Below are positions 16,620 through 24,942 of a stretch of 64,000 bases of DNA, piece after piece. The DNA is from a virus: positions 32,628 to 96,627 of the IMG/VR virus record IMGVR_UViG_3300029309_000005, one strand, 5' to 3'. Numbering within the stretch: the stretch's first letter is position 1; every line of letters starts with the position of its first letter. The translations under genes and the position numbers were made by a program. The notes below the pieces were generated by a model. The model was not told the DNA's origin, did no database searches, and saw only the letters and a list, made by a program, of their open reading frames with translations.

Positions 16620-19600
16620 GTGACTAGCGACTTAGATAGATTGCGAACTGATGCAATAGTATCTATTCTAAGAGGTTCAGATTACAATATTGAAAAGTAT
16701 ATGGATCAAGTTCCTGAGCAAATATCAGGCTCTCCAGAAGATATGGTTACAATGCTTGGGGCTATGGAACCTAGATTGCCCGAATATAGGATGCAAGACT
16801 TGTCAAAGCCTCTGCCTGTATCTCAAATGAAAATTCCAAACTACGAAGATTTTGTTGCAGGTCATACTAAAATATCAAACAGTCCTATCAAAGACTGGCC
16901 CCTTGCTTCAGCAGACAACCAATTTGGAGAGCATCATGTTTTTGGAATGGCTTCAAACAGTTGTCCTCTATTGCATGGTGCTGCACATGGCGACCCTGCA
17001 TACGCAGAACACTTGGCACATGTGATGCCAATGCTAAAACAAATTGCAGCACGTGAAAAGCAGTTAAATTATGATAAAAGGATCTATGGCGACCCAAAAG
17101 AAAGTCAATATGATTTAATGGTTAGAGATCGTAATCGTTACAGAACATATACAGATGAAGAATATTCTCAAGGAAAAATAGAGGAATGGAAAAAGAATCT
17201 AGGTCTGCTACCGTATCTTTTTGGTTTAGAATATCAAACGGATGAACAGCGTGAAAACTTTGTTGACTTGATTAGACAATTGGCAACCACTGAGGGGATG
17301 ATTTCTCCAGATGGTAAATTCATAAGAAATAAAATGCAAGAAAAAGCAGGTATATCTTGGGGTAGGGCATTGCGTAATTTTAGAGCAAGATTCATTCCTT
17401 TAATTCAATGGTGGAAAAGAGCCAGCGATAGACATGGCCCTGTATCTCCCGTTCAAAATATGATGGATTTAGAAACTCTTGTTAAATCTGATACTAATGA
17501 TGCAGGGCCGCATTATGCTAGTCCGTTTGTGCTAGTTCCTCCATCTGAAATAACAAACTCTCATACATATCAATGGTGGGATATTTACCAGCCCTGGGGC
17601 GGTGTTGGTCGTGATTTGAATTCATTGCATGATGTAATGAAACAATCTTATCCGAAGATTTTTGATGGAGGATGGTTAGATAATACTTTGATGTTAGCCT
17701 CTAATTCTATTTTAGATACCTATAATACAGATGGTGGTAGTCATTTTCCACATTTGATTAACCATCCACAATCAAGTGGAACTCCTGAATATAGTTCTCT
17801 AAAATCGACATTTGACGATGTGTTTGAAAGAAAAAGAGCAAACTTTAGTCATGCTTCTAATCTTCATTTCCTACATCCTAGTGAAATAACAGGACAGGGC
17901 GGTAGGATGTTAATACCTTCAGACCAAATGATATTGAGTCGCTTAGGCAGATCCTTAGCAAGTCAAACTGATATGGGTGCGCCAAGAATTGGAATGTTTA
18001 GAGAGGAACACCCAACAAGTAATCCTACATATTGGGATAGTCACAATGCTTTGTTTGCTGCAAATGATATGCACATTGGCAAGGTAATGAATAATATGGC
18101 TCAACAAGTAATGAAACAGTTTGGGTCAGGAATATTAAATCCTCAAGACCCAAATAATATCGAAGCGGCTACTCTTGCACGTGGTAATTTACAACAAATA
18201 GCAAGTGCGGCTGACTTTGTATTAAAACGAATGAACATGGGTGAAGAATACAAAGCATTAGCCCCTACTTTAGAAAACGGCATGATGAATATGCAAATAA
18301 AACCGATTGGCCCTATAAGCCCAAACTCATTTGCTACAACCCCCCCTACATACCTCACAGGGAATACACATTTATGGGGCCACGAAATGCCAACAAACTT
18401 AGCATGGAAAGAGGATCGTAAAAGCGGGGGTGTTAAGTTTTCACAAATCGCAGAACCATTCAATATAATGCAAAGGACTGTGCATGAAAATAAAATCAAA
18501 GCCATATTACCTTCATTACTAGATACTAATATTATGCCAAAGCAGAATGATATAATGGCCTTATCTGCATTAGATAGTAGAGGTCTTTCACCTATTGCTA
18601 CTGGTAGTCTATTGAAGTCTGATGAGTATGAGCCAACGGGTGTATTCAAAACAAAAATTATACCTGCATATACCATTCACAAATTAGATGATATGGATAA
18701 ATTAAAAGGGTTTTCTGGTGAATGGGTGGTTCAAAAAATGCCAAAAGGCAAAAGAATGTTTATTGAAAAGAAAGAAAATCATTTGAAGAATGGTAAATTG
18801 CCATCCGAAGTAAAGAAGGATCTTCGTAAAATAAATGGGGATTTTACATTTGATGCTTATTTAGATGGAGATACTTTGTCAGTAGTTGATTTGTTAGTTC
18901 ACAAAGGAACGGATATGCACCTTGAGCCTTTAGAAGATAGAGTCAATGCTCTTAGAACTCTATATGATTCAACTGAAAATGTTCATTTTCCAATGCCAAC
19001 TAATTGTGTTTCAACTGATCAAGAGGGTTTGAGTAAGGCAATTACGGCATTCGATGAGTCTGAACTACTGATTCGAGATTCTAAATCTACATTTATGAAA
19101 GAGAAAGAAGTGCATCCCAAATGGATTAGATATGCAAAAGATTCTATCGCTAAGGCTTTCTATCCACCAATGCCCGAACTAATAGTTTATCCAAACAAAA
19201 TTAAATTGTGTTATCCTTCTGTGTTTGAACCTGTGGTTGTGAAAGGCTCATTTGATGGCATTGGTTTTGATATTGCAGGATATGAAGGTAATCAAGCAAT
19301 GCTTTCAAAGGCTGTTCGAGATATACCCCTTTGGAGTCCGGTAGCCATTAGTTTATTGAAAGAGGGTGCAGCGACAGGTAGTGGTGGTGCATTTACATCA
19401 ACCAGCACTGGCGGTTTCAATCCGATTCATTCAAAACCTAATAGAAAAAATAGACCACGAAAACTAAAGATAGTGAAAGAAACAATAGTTCGTGCGCCAT
19501 CTGTAATTGGTGAAGATGAGGAAGGAGATAGTGTCGCAGATACTATGAAATATGCAAGGAAAGCAATTACAATAGATGACCAGGCAAAAACAACAAAACA

Positions 19601-20051
19601 ACTTTTAGAAAAAGTCAAAGGTCTAAATGAAAAAATGCTAGAAATGTATGCTGGCGAATACGGTTTGGAGAGAACTAAAGATGGAAAAAAGTGGACTATT
19701 AATGAGGCAATAGATGACGACATCATTGAAAGAATGTTTCCACGTATGAACCGTATCTCTCCAGACGGAGGTGCTTGGGCGGGTATGCAAGCAGACATTA
19801 CTGCACCAAGAGGGCCAACAGAATTGATTGAAGATAGTGGAACTACATTTTACGATCCAAAACAAAATGAAGAAGTTGAGGAAATACCAATGAAACATCT
19901 CAAAGTCAAAGATGATATGACTGGAGATGAAGCAGTTATTGACATCAAAGATGGAAAAGCAACACTTCGTATGCCATTAAAAACACAGCAGGAGTTGGCA
20001 GATGAGCAAGAAGTTGAGGCTGATGATAGATCAGAACCACAAGAAATCTGA
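16620..20051 (+). CDS. Large head-region protein with ligase-like nucleotidyltransferase domain
   Basis: A 1143-residue protein. The GTG at 16620 is preferred because the strong gaggggggat (16606-16615) lies just before it; a TTG at 16605 overlaps the previous stop. Residues about 685-840 resemble the adenylation domain of ATP-dependent DNA ligases: a K-rich motif I region (VVQKMPKGKR), a motif III region (DFTFDAYLDGDTLSVVDLLVH, then PLEDRVNALR), and a motif IV/V-like stretch (ELLIRDSKSTF ... WIRYAK). Motif I lacks the usual K-x-D-G spacing, so activity is uncertain. The N-terminal 600 residues and the acidic C-terminus are unrecognised. Location between portal and protease suggests that it is packaged or head-associated. 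Confidence 0.55.
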   Translation: MTSDLDRLRTDAIVSILRGSDYNIEKYMDQVPEQISGSPEDMVTMLGAMEPRLPEYRMQDLSKPLPVSQMKIPNYEDFVAGHTKISNSPIKDWPLASADNQFGEHHVFGMASNSCPLLHGAAHGDPAYAEHLAHVMPMLKQIAAREKQLNYDKRIYGDPKESQYDLMVRDRNRYRTYTDEEYSQGKIEEWKKNLGLLPYLFGLEYQTDEQRENFVDLIRQLATTEGMISPDGKFIRNKMQEKAGISWGRALRNFRARFIPLIQWWKRASDRHGPVSPVQNMMDLETLVKSDTNDAGPHYASPFVLVPPSEITNSHTYQWWDIYQPWGGVGRDLNSLHDVMKQSYPKIFDGGWLDNTLMLASNSILDTYNTDGGSHFPHLINHPQSSGTPEYSSLKSTFDDVFERKRANFSHASNLHFLHPSEITGQGGRMLIPSDQMILSRLGRSLASQTDMGAPRIGMFREEHPTSNPTYWDSHNALFAANDMHIGKVMNNMAQQVMKQFGSGILNPQDPNNIEAATLARGNLQQIASAADFVLKRMNMGEEYKALAPTLENGMMNMQIKPIGPISPNSFATTPPTYLTGNTHLWGHEMPTNLAWKEDRKSGGVKFSQIAEPFNIMQRTVHENKIKAILPSLLDTNIMPKQNDIMALSALDSRGLSPIATGSLLKSDEYEPTGVFKTKIIPAYTIHKLDDMDKLKGFSGEWVVQKMPKGKRMFIEKKENHLKNGKLPSEVKKDLRKINGDFTFDAYLDGDTLSVVDLLVHKGTDMHLEPLEDRVNALRTLYDSTENVHFPMPTNCVSTDQEGLSKAITAFDESELLIRDSKSTFMKEKEVHPKWIRYAKDSIAKAFYPPMPELIVYPNKIKLCYPSVFEPVVVKGSFDGIGFDIAGYEGNQAMLSKAVRDIPLWSPVAISLLKEGAATGSGGAFTSTSTGGFNPIHSKPNRKNRPRKLKIVKETIVRAPSVIGEDEEGDSVADTMKYARKAITIDDQAKTTKQLLEKVKGLNEKMLEMYAGEYGLERTKDGKKWTINEAIDDDIIERMFPRMNRISPDGGAWAGMQADITAPRGPTELIEDSGTTFYDPKQNEEVEEIPMKHLKVKDDMTGDEAVIDIKDGKATLRMPLKTQQELADEQEVEADDRSEPQEI

Positions 20052-20061
20052 AACCTACCCC

Positions 20062-20069
20062 TTCATATA
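20062..20069 (+). promoter_or_regulatory. TATA-like box before the protease gene
   Basis: TTCATATA centred about 29 bases before the ATG at 20095, within one of the few real gaps (43 bases) of the late block. No Shine-Dalgarno sequence precedes this ATG. The spacing fits an archaeal promoter that makes a leaderless mRNA. Prediction only. Confidence 0.4.
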
Positions 20070-20094
20070 GGATTACACTAACTCGACTGATTCA

Positions 20095-21492
20095 ATGGCG
20101 AACAGTCTCACCATCGAAACAGCATCTTGGAGTGCTGATGGTTCTGACTTTTTGCTAAAGTCTGCTGGTAGCCAAGGTGAACTATATGTTGCTGGCTACG
20201 CATCAGTTGATATGGTGGATAAGCAGGGAGATAGAATCCCAACATCTGCGCTAAAAAAGGCATTTTCACAATTTATGGATAACAAGGCTTTCAGAAATGT
20301 TCAGTTAGCACATTCTGGAATACAGGTTGGAGAAGTGGTTGCAGACCACACTGATTCTGAAGGCCGTGTTTGGAAATCTGAAGTCGATAATCACGGACTG
20401 TTCGTAGTCTGTAAGATTCGTAACGACATACAAAAAGCACGTGAAGTGCAAAAACAAATTCGCAATGGAGATTTGCGAGCATTTTCGATTGGCGGCCAAG
20501 CCTTATTCCGTGTAAGTAAAACTACACCAGAACTTGGTAGTCATCGTGAAATAACCGATCTTGAGTTACATGAGATTACACTGTGCAAGAAAGGTATTAA
20601 CCCTGAATCGGGTTATACAATACTAAAAATGGAAGGCGATAACGTGAGCAATACCGAAGTATTAGAAGAAATAAAGGCTGGACTTAGCGAAGTTCTAAAA
20701 GAATTGAGTGAGAAGGCTGATGACAAAGAAATGAAAGAAATGAAAGAAATGAAGGAGATGAAACCCTCAAGTCATGGTGACAAAATGTATGCAGAAGATG
20801 ATAAGATGTATGCAGAGGATGATAAGATGATGGGCAAATCTGAAGAAGCCGCCCTTGATTACATCACTACACTTGAGAAGTTTGCACACGATTCCGGTGT
20901 GGACTTGAACGGACTTCGTGACCACTTTGGACTTGAAAAAGCGTATATGCTAGAGCAAGGTCAAGGCGGCTATTCCCACAGGGGTCAAGGCGATGAAATA
21001 GGATCTGGCGAAGATGCAACCGAGCCAGCCTACCCAACTCTCCCAAGTCCTGGTGGCAACCAATATGTCATCAAAGCACCAAATGTAGGAGGTATGAATA
21101 TGAACGCACCAAAAGGAAACCAGAATGTTATCAAACAATTGACCCCTGAAACACTAGAAAAGGGTTACAGAACATATGCAGCACTTAGAGATGAAGAAGC
21201 AGTAAAAGCACTTGTAGAGAAGGAGTGGCAAGACCGCTACCATCAAGAAACTGCACACGCTCTTGAAGTTAGAAAGCAATCCGATGTTGGGCTACAACTA
21301 GATTCCCTACGTGAAGAAATTGCCATGCTAAAATCTGAAAACGCATCTCTACAAAAGAGTGACGTTACACCAACTACACCATCCACCTCCATTCGTGTGC
21401 CAACTCATGAAGAATTCGCACAAATGGGTAGTGACTTGGAAGGCTGGAGAGCAGCAGAGATGCTTGCTCAGAGAGCATTAAGAGGTGAGTGA
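20095..21492 (+). CDS. HK97-type prohead protease fused to scaffold-like region
   Basis: A 465-residue protein. Residues 25-185 match the HK97 prohead serine protease family (U35): GYASV near 35, QLAHSGI with the candidate catalytic His near 72, and GDLRAFSIGG with the candidate Ser near 130. The rest is a helical, charged scaffold-like region containing a K-E-M repeat (20728-20763) and a K-M-Y-A-E-D-D repeat (20782-20830), then coiled coil near 390-425. Family members cleave capsid delta domains and scaffold during maturation. It immediately precedes the capsid gene, as expected. The N-terminus has W12 and FLLKS at 19-23, similar to the capsid N-terminus. Confidence 0.85.
   Translation: MANSLTIETASWSADGSDFLLKSAGSQGELYVAGYASVDMVDKQGDRIPTSALKKAFSQFMDNKAFRNVQLAHSGIQVGEVVADHTDSEGRVWKSEVDNHGLFVVCKIRNDIQKAREVQKQIRNGDLRAFSIGGQALFRVSKTTPELGSHREITDLELHEITLCKKGINPESGYTILKMEGDNVSNTEVLEEIKAGLSEVLKELSEKADDKEMKEMKEMKEMKPSSHGDKMYAEDDKMYAEDDKMMGKSEEAALDYITTLEKFAHDSGVDLNGLRDHFGLEKAYMLEQGQGGYSHRGQGDEIGSGEDATEPAYPTLPSPGGNQYVIKAPNVGGMNMNAPKGNQNVIKQLTPETLEKGYRTYAALRDEEAVKALVEKEWQDRYHQETAHALEVRKQSDVGLQLDSLREEIAMLKSENASLQKSDVTPTTPSTSIRVPTHEEFAQMGSDLEGWRAAEMLAQRALRGE
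20728..20830 (+). repeat. Two short in-frame peptide repeats
   Basis: About four units of a 9-base repeat (gaaatgaaa type) followed by two to three units of a 21-base repeat (aagatgtatgcagaggatgat type), all in frame in the protease/scaffold gene. They lie between the protease domain and the scaffold helix and probably form a flexible or helical spacer. Confidence 0.75.
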
Positions 21493-21493
21493 A

Positions 21494-22642
21494 ATGACAC
21501 AAGGATATATTCGCACAATTGAAGATATGGAACGCTTGTATTACGGTGCAGGTGCAGGAACAAACGCATGGGCATACAGTGGAACAGACTTATTGAAGGC
21601 TGACAATCCCCTAATGTCCTCTACTGCTGGAACATACCAAGCCATTTTTGGTCGTAAAGTATGGTCACAGTTAAATCAAGAATTCAACGCATTTAGCATT
21701 CTGCCAAAGAAGCCTTGGGAGAAATCTGGATGGCGTGTTGTAACTGGTAAGCCAACTGATGCAGTAGGATTGCCAGAAAACGGTGCGCTACCGGATTCCA
21801 CCAAGCCAACATTTGAAGAAGTTGCTACAAAGCCAAAGACAGTCGCAAGCAAATTCGACCTATCTGAAACTGCAATGTTCCTTGCTGACAAGGATGACGG
21901 TCTAGGTGACGCAAGAGCAGTTATCAAGATGGAAATGTCGAAATCTCACGCAGAATCAATTAACAAAATGTTGCTTCGTGATGTAGATACAGTCGCTGGA
22001 AACAACTTTGAATCCATTGATCGTGCTGTTTCATCATCCTTTACTGAGCCAGCATCTTTCGCTGATATTTCAGCACTATCAGACCACAACCAGTATTCTA
22101 TCACCCGTAACTCAACTGGTGCTAACTCTTGGTTCGATGCAAACGTAGATGCTGGAACTGGAGGAACAGAGCGACCATTGACACTGAATGTGCTTGATGG
22201 AATGTTTAGACAAGTTTGGGAACGTGGTGGTCAGCCAAAGGTTATTCTAACTGGCTATGACACTATTGAGAAGATTCAACAACTATTGCAGCCTCAACAA
22301 AGATTTACTGAGATGCAAAGAGTTACACCATCAGTCAACGGAGTGCAAGGTATTCCTGGTATGGAGGGCGGATTCGTAGTAGCAACCTACAACGGTGTGC
22401 CAATTATACCTGCTAAAGATGTTCATGCACCATCTGGTGGACTTTCAAGAATTTACATGCTAGACACAGATTACATGTATTTCTGCACAGCAAAACCAAC
22501 TCTTTACCATGAAAGCGGAATTGAGACTGGCGATCCATTCGGTATCAACAGATTGGGTCAGGTTGGTCTATTCCACACAATGGGTGAACTATGGCAACTG
22601 TTCTATGGCGCACATGGAAAGATTCGTGACCTAAGTGCATGA
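21494..22642 (+). CDS. Major capsid protein, HK97 fold
   Basis: A 382-residue protein starting at ATG 21494, five bases after a good ggtgag. It follows the protease gene directly, has the usual size, and shows a polar N-terminal arm followed by domains consistent with HK97-type capsid proteins (for example the GLPENG strand region near 90 and the QPQQRFTEM ... GGFVVATYNG region near 275-305). It would form the icosahedral shell. The N-terminal arm contains W26 and TDLLKAD at 31-37, a possible cleavage neighbourhood. Identification rests on gene order and general character; no catalytic motif exists for this family. Confidence 0.85.
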   Translation: MTQGYIRTIEDMERLYYGAGAGTNAWAYSGTDLLKADNPLMSSTAGTYQAIFGRKVWSQLNQEFNAFSILPKKPWEKSGWRVVTGKPTDAVGLPENGALPDSTKPTFEEVATKPKTVASKFDLSETAMFLADKDDGLGDARAVIKMEMSKSHAESINKMLLRDVDTVAGNNFESIDRAVSSSFTEPASFADISALSDHNQYSITRNSTGANSWFDANVDAGTGGTERPLTLNVLDGMFRQVWERGGQPKVILTGYDTIEKIQQLLQPQQRFTEMQRVTPSVNGVQGIPGMEGGFVVATYNGVPIIPAKDVHAPSGGLSRIYMLDTDYMYFCTAKPTLYHESGIETGDPFGINRLGQVGLFHTMGELWQLFYGAHGKIRDLSA

Positions 22643-22676
22643 TGGAGATATTAGAAAATAATTGGAGATGAAGATA

Positions 22677-23081
22677 ATGGCAAACGCAAATATCACAGGA
22701 AATGGAGAAGTAATACTAGACATACCTTTGGCTGGTGTCGGTGGGGCAACCATCGTCAACAACTCAGGAACACTAATTTCTAGTGGAGACACTGATTGGC
22801 TACAAACACCTATCGGTAGCAACGCTGGTAACACACCAGTCAGTCTTGGAATTGTTGAAGTAACTGTTACAGCAACCAACACAGCAACCACTTACGACCT
22901 AGCACTAGCAACCAACGCTGTTAGTGGAACTGAACTCGTAGCGGTTCTTGACGGTCACAACATCACAACAGCAGCAGGTCGAATGGCTCAAGGAGATCAT
23001 ACAACGACCCTAATCAAATTCGCTGCTGATGCAGGTGTAGTTGCTGCTGACAAATTCCGAATTACATTCTTGTATCGTTGA
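22677..23081 (+). CDS. Probable capsid decoration protein
   Basis: A 134-residue Ala/Thr/Gly-rich protein likely to be all beta, following the capsid gene. ATG 22677 is chosen because ggagatg precedes it at suitable distance; TTG 22662 and ATG 22668 are in frame. Composition and position resemble phage head decoration or stabilisation proteins. No specific family recognised. Confidence 0.5.
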   Translation: MANANITGNGEVILDIPLAGVGGATIVNNSGTLISSGDTDWLQTPIGSNAGNTPVSLGIVEVTVTATNTATTYDLALATNAVSGTELVAVLDGHNITTAAGRMAQGDHTTTLIKFAADAGVVAADKFRITFLYR

Positions 23082-23091
23082 GGTGTCCTTT

Positions 23092-23463
23092 ATGGGCATT
23101 TTAGTCCAATACGTGGGCGCACGTGCATACACAGAGTTTCCTCTAAATGGAGTCAGAACTGGCTTTTCTAGGGGTATGATTCGTGAGTTACCTGAAGATT
23201 TCGTAGATGCGATGATTAGACCAGGTATCGAGAATGGATCTAAAATGTGGAAAATTGTTGATGAGGTAAAGCCTGATCAAACTGAAGCAATGAAGTCTGT
23301 AATTGAGCCTACTGTTGAAGAACCAGTTGAAGAAACATCTAATGAAGATGTTGATTATTCATCTTTAACTAGAGCAAAACTAATGTCACTTTGTAAAGAA
23401 CGTGGAATTGCAGTAAAAAATACTAGCAAGAAAGCGGAATTGATTGAGTTGTTGTCTGCATAA
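23092..23463 (+). CDS. Head protein with C-terminal SAP domain
   Basis: A 123-residue protein starting at ATG 23092 after gaggtgtcc. The first 60 residues are unrecognised; an acidic linker follows; residues about 88-123 are a SAP motif (DYSSLTRAKLMSLCKERGI ... KAELIELL), a small helix-turn-helix fold that binds DNA or proteins. A second SAP protein lies at 29443-29802. SAP domains occur in phage head proteins near the capsid gene, perhaps touching packaged DNA or acting in head-tail joining; the role here is inferred. Confidence 0.65.
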   Translation: MGILVQYVGARAYTEFPLNGVRTGFSRGMIRELPEDFVDAMIRPGIENGSKMWKIVDEVKPDQTEAMKSVIEPTVEEPVEETSNEDVDYSSLTRAKLMSLCKERGIAVKNTSKKAELIELLSA

Positions 23464-23476
23464 GTAGGGGTTAAAT

Positions 23477-23989
23477 ATGGGCCTAGATGCAATAGATGAC
23501 GGTGACTTTTACCTAAGCCGTTGCCGTGTTAATCGCCATGTCGTTACAATGAATGCTGGAGAGGTAGGTCAAGTTCGTTTGAATGGTAAAGTATCAAAAG
23601 TAATCATTGATGCAACCCAATCCGCATACAGTTCTGGTTCTGGCACTAATTTAGGTCGATTTCAATTAAAAATGGATGTTGATGATGGAGATGGGGCGCA
23701 ACTTCAATACTTTGATCAGATAACTGGATTGAATTATTCCGGTGGAGGTTCAAATCAAATAACCTATCTCGAAGTATCGCAAGGTGCAAATCAAGGAACA
23801 GCCAATAGTAAGAATGGGATGCACTTTTCAGTATCAGCCCCTACTACTGGTAGTAGTGGTGGAGGAACTTTCAATGAACCGGCATCATGGAACGGTTTGG
23901 TTTGCGGATTAGTAAGCATTGTATGTGATACCGCATCAGGAACTTTGAACTCAGCAAACACAATACGGGTAATTATCTATTTAGAATGA
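23477..23989 (+). CDS. Probable beta-rich virion protein
   Basis: A 170-residue Gly/Ser/Thr-rich protein with alternating hydrophobic residues, likely beta structure. ATG 23477 follows taggggttaaat. Position among head genes supports a decoration or head-surface role. No family recognised. Confidence 0.5.
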   Translation: MGLDAIDDGDFYLSRCRVNRHVVTMNAGEVGQVRLNGKVSKVIIDATQSAYSSGSGTNLGRFQLKMDVDDGDGAQLQYFDQITGLNYSGGGSNQITYLEVSQGANQGTANSKNGMHFSVSAPTTGSSGGGTFNEPASWNGLVCGLVSIVCDTASGTLNSANTIRVIIYLE

Positions 23990-24007
23990 GGCTTTACTCT
24001 AGCAAGG

Positions 24008-24015
24008 AATATAAA
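24008..24015 (+). promoter_or_regulatory. TATA-like box
   Basis: AATATAAA centred about 27 bases before ATG 24039, in a 49-base gap. The distance matches an archaeal leaderless promoter, although a purine-rich stretch (gagggaag) also precedes the ATG. Prediction only. Confidence 0.35.
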
Positions 24016-24038
24016 CAATAACACAATGAGGGAAGAAT

Positions 24039-24413
24039 ATGGCACTGACTGTAACACAGAAGGGAAGAAAGAACGTAATAGGTTCAAGACAAATGGTAAC
24101 TTTAGATATTACTTTTGGCAACAATTATCCTACTGGCGGAGAAAACCTAGATTTAGAGGAATATGTAGGCACTATCGACCTAGTAATGACTGAAACTGCA
24201 AGTAATGGAATAAATGCTTTTTACGATAGAACCAATAAGAAGTTGAAGGCTTTTGGAACTATTGCCCCGTCTGTTGTTGATGCAGACCCTGGTTCCAATG
24301 CTACCAACTTGGAAGGCGAATTAAGTGTAACTTCTGGTTACGGTGAAATTGAAAATGGGTCTAACCTATCGTCAGTTACAGTATCTCTAGTAGTGTATGG
24401 CACACGATCATGA
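24039..24413 (+). CDS. Probable beta-rich head or decoration protein
   Basis: A 124-residue protein with beta-strand pattern and acidic loops, ATG 24039 after gagggaagaat. It resembles small head-surface proteins in size and composition and follows three other small head proteins. No family recognised. Confidence 0.5.
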   Translation: MALTVTQKGRKNVIGSRQMVTLDITFGNNYPTGGENLDLEEYVGTIDLVMTETASNGINAFYDRTNKKLKAFGTIAPSVVDADPGSNATNLEGELSVTSGYGEIENGSNLSSVTVSLVVYGTRS

Positions 24414-24430
24414 TGGGGGTTTTTTCCCAT
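24413..24430 (+). promoter_or_regulatory. Short hairpin around ribosome-binding site and start codon
   Basis: atggg (24413-24417) pairs with cccat (24426-24430). The right arm holds the first two bases of the start codon at 24429 and the G-run that would bind the ribosome lies in the left arm and loop. Only five base pairs, so the effect may be weak. Confidence 0.3.
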
Positions 24431-24743
24431 GCCACGACTAGAACTGGGCGAAATTGACCTTGATACATCAATTGAGATAAAAAAGCGCAGAAATAGTCGA
24501 ATGTTTGAGATAATGACATCTCAAGGTTCTATTGGTGAAGATCAATCTCCATTTAGTAGAGAGAATATGGAGAGAGCGCAAACACGTTTTGTCAAAGTAA
24601 CTAAGGAACAGGCTCAAGATATTCAGAATATAGGTTCAGGAACTAGATGCACTTCATGTGGGTTACTACATTTTTGTTGGACTCCTAATTGTGCTGTTTG
24701 TGGAGAACCAATGTATTTTAATTTAGGAGGCCATCATCAATGA
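24429..24743 (+). CDS. Small zinc-ribbon protein
   Basis: A 104-residue protein with an acidic, helical N-terminal two thirds and a C-terminal zinc ribbon (CTSC near 75-78 and CAVC near 90-93). ATG 24429 lies inside a weak hairpin. Zinc-ribbon mini proteins recur through this genome. It precedes another cysteine-rich small gene and the head-tail adaptor, so a connector or head role is possible. Confidence 0.55.
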   Translation: MPRLELGEIDLDTSIEIKKRRNSRMFEIMTSQGSIGEDQSPFSRENMERAQTRFVKVTKEQAQDIQNIGSGTRCTSCGLLHFCWTPNCAVCGEPMYFNLGGHHQ

Positions 24744-24931
24744 GCGAACCTGTGTTTCAAACATCGTTTCAATTGATGAAGTTTGGTGATTGCCCAGTTT
24801 GTCTTGGCGATGCACTTAGATGCCCAACACCTCAAGTTCCAATGTCGGCTTGCCGAATGCGGAGGGGGGCAATCCGTCATATGCTCAAAAGAATGATGAA
24901 GCCTGTGGATGTTCGGCCCCCAAGAATGTAA
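24740..24931 (+). CDS. Cysteine-rich mini protein
   Basis: A 63-residue protein with CPVC near residues 18-21 and two further cysteines near 28 and 38, followed by a strongly basic tail. ATGA overlap with the previous gene supports translation. The next gene starts 11 bases after its stop, at ATG 24943. It may be a small zinc protein that binds DNA; function unknown. Confidence 0.5.
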   Translation: MSEPVFQTSFQLMKFGDCPVCLGDALRCPTPQVPMSACRMRRGAIRHMLKRMMKPVDVRPPRM

Positions 24932-24942
24932 GGGGAAACGAT

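Noticed and set aside
18143-18676. Antisense frame of 177 residues
   Set aside because: Opposite to the large head-region protein; composition is the complement of that gene.
24820-24942. Longer N-terminus for the adaptor protein
   Set aside because: It would overlap the Cys-rich gene 24740-24931, and ATG 24943 has its own good ribosome-binding sequence.
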